Positions 63,412-64,000 of a DNA stretch of 64,000 nt are shown one piece after another. Position numbers and translations under genes: made by a program. The stretch is from a virus. The first letter of the stretch is position 1; each line of letters opens with the position of its first letter. A model generated the notes under the pieces. That model was not told the DNA's origin and did no database searches. It saw only the letters and a program-made list of their open reading frames with translations. The stretch is taken from positions 1 to 64,000 of the IMG/VR virus record IMGVR_UViG_3300044712_000822. The stretch is one strand, 5' to 3'.

Positions 63412-64000
63412 CCCTCCGCCCCTACCAGCAGCAGGCAATCGACGGACTCCGCGCCGCCGTGCGGATCGGGCAGCGCCGACCGATCCTGGTGGCTCCAACC
63501 GGCAGCGGCAAGACTGTCATCGCTGCATCGCTCATCCAGGGCGCCCAGCAGCGCGGCTCGCAGATCCTGTTCATCGCCCATCGACGCGAACTCATCGCGC
63601 AGACGTCGCAGAAACTCGACGACATCGGCGCCGATCACGGCATCATCCAGGCGGGGAATACAAGAACCAACACCCTCCCCATCCAGGTAGCATCCGTGCA
63701 GACCATGAACCGCCGGGCATCGTGGTTCACGCCGCAGATCATCATCATAGATGAAGCGCACAGAGCACCCTCGGATAGCTATCAAAAGATAGTCAACGAA
63801 TTCCCCTCCGCCGTCGTCATCGGCCTGACCGCCACCCCCTGCCGTACTGACGGCCGCGGCCTGGGGACGTTCTTCAACGCGATCGTCGAGTGCCCCGGTG
63901 TCGGCGAGCTCACCCGTATGGGGTTCCTCGTGCCGGCCGTCACCTACAGCCAGGCGCCGCCGAATCTCAAGGGAGTACACAAGCTGGCCGGCGACTACAA
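63405..64000 (+). CDS. DEAD/DEAH-box helicase, truncated by the window end
   Basis: The first 198 residues, from ATG 63405. RPYQQQAIDGLRAAV (Q-motif-like), APTGSGKTVIAASL (Walker A), LFIAHRRELIAQT (motif Ia), QVASVQTMNRR, IIIDEAHRAPS (DEAH), and VIGLTATPCRTDGRGL (motif III) place it in superfamily 2, of the type III restriction/phage-replication kind. It continues beyond base 64000. Confidence 0.88.
   Translation, partial: MVTLRPYQQQAIDGLRAAVRIGQRRPILVAPTGSGKTVIAASLIQGAQQRGSQILFIAHRRELIAQTSQKLDDIGADHGIIQAGNTRTNTLPIQVASVQTMNRRASWFTPQIIIIDEAHRAPSDSYQKIVNEFPSAVVIGLTATPCRTDGRGLGTFFNAIVECPGVGELTRMGFLVPAVTYSQAPPNLKGVHKLAGDY

Noticed and set aside
1-64000. CRISPR array, reverse transcriptase or diversity-generating retroelement, rRNA or tRNA genes
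   Set aside because: No spaced identical repeats, no reverse transcriptase motifs and no convincing tRNA or rRNA segments were seen.

Overview
The window is one continuous stretch of a tailed-phage (or prophage) genome. It has a large terminase, portal, scaffold, major capsid protein, head-tail adaptor, a nozzle-like tail protein and a very large internal virion protein. I see no tail-tube, sheath or tape-measure gene, so the virion is most likely a short-tailed podovirus. The DNA is GC-rich. Many exported proteins have signal peptides ending in A-x-A-Q or a similar sequence, a style common in Acidobacteriota. That host is an inference from style only. An integrase and an excisionase-like protein suggest a temperate or formerly temperate lifestyle.

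Layout. 0-4.2 kb (+): tightly overlapping small genes, a terminator, then an excisionase-like regulator, a degenerate nuclease-like protein and a primase-helicase. 4.2-4.7 kb: non-coding, with seven copies of a 7-mer, an AT-rich patch and G-tracts; a candidate replication origin. 4.7-5.4 kb (-): a helix-turn-helix protein that may be the small terminase. 5.6-22.6 kb (+): accessory and early region made of ATGA-coupled small genes, a tyrosine recombinase, three one-pass membrane microproteins, a DUF2829/Tad2-like protein (candidate anti-Thoeris/anti-CBASS sponge), a Gly-[Tyr/Ser/Asp] repeat protein, a recombination module (PD-(D/E)XK nuclease, RecT-like annealing protein, SSB-like protein), a DUF5131 protein and an ISL3 transposase. 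22.5-61.8 kb (-): late region. From the terminase downward it holds fibre-like genes, an inserted HNH endonuclease on the opposite strand, portal, scaffold, capsid, adaptors, nozzle, fibre, internal proteins, a 1987-residue polyvalent protein, a lysis cassette, and a block of exported proteins. 61.9-64 kb (+): a new early operon with a zinc ribbon, a VRR-type nuclease and a DEAD/DEAH helicase that runs off the window.

Three themes stand out. First, operon-leading genes on the + strand share one promoter geometry (-35, 17-18 bp, -10, then 6-7 nt and the start codon) with no Shine-Dalgarno, which predicts leaderless mRNAs. Second, nine fibre-, lectin- or beta-helix-like proteins carry Sec signal peptides and locally paired cysteines. 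They look exported and disulfide-bonded, which is unusual for phage late proteins. Third, two proteins could act on cyclic-nucleotide immune signals: the Tad2-like protein and a 2H-phosphoesterase domain inside the probable ejected polyvalent protein.

All assignments come from reading the sequence and remembered family signatures. No database search was run.
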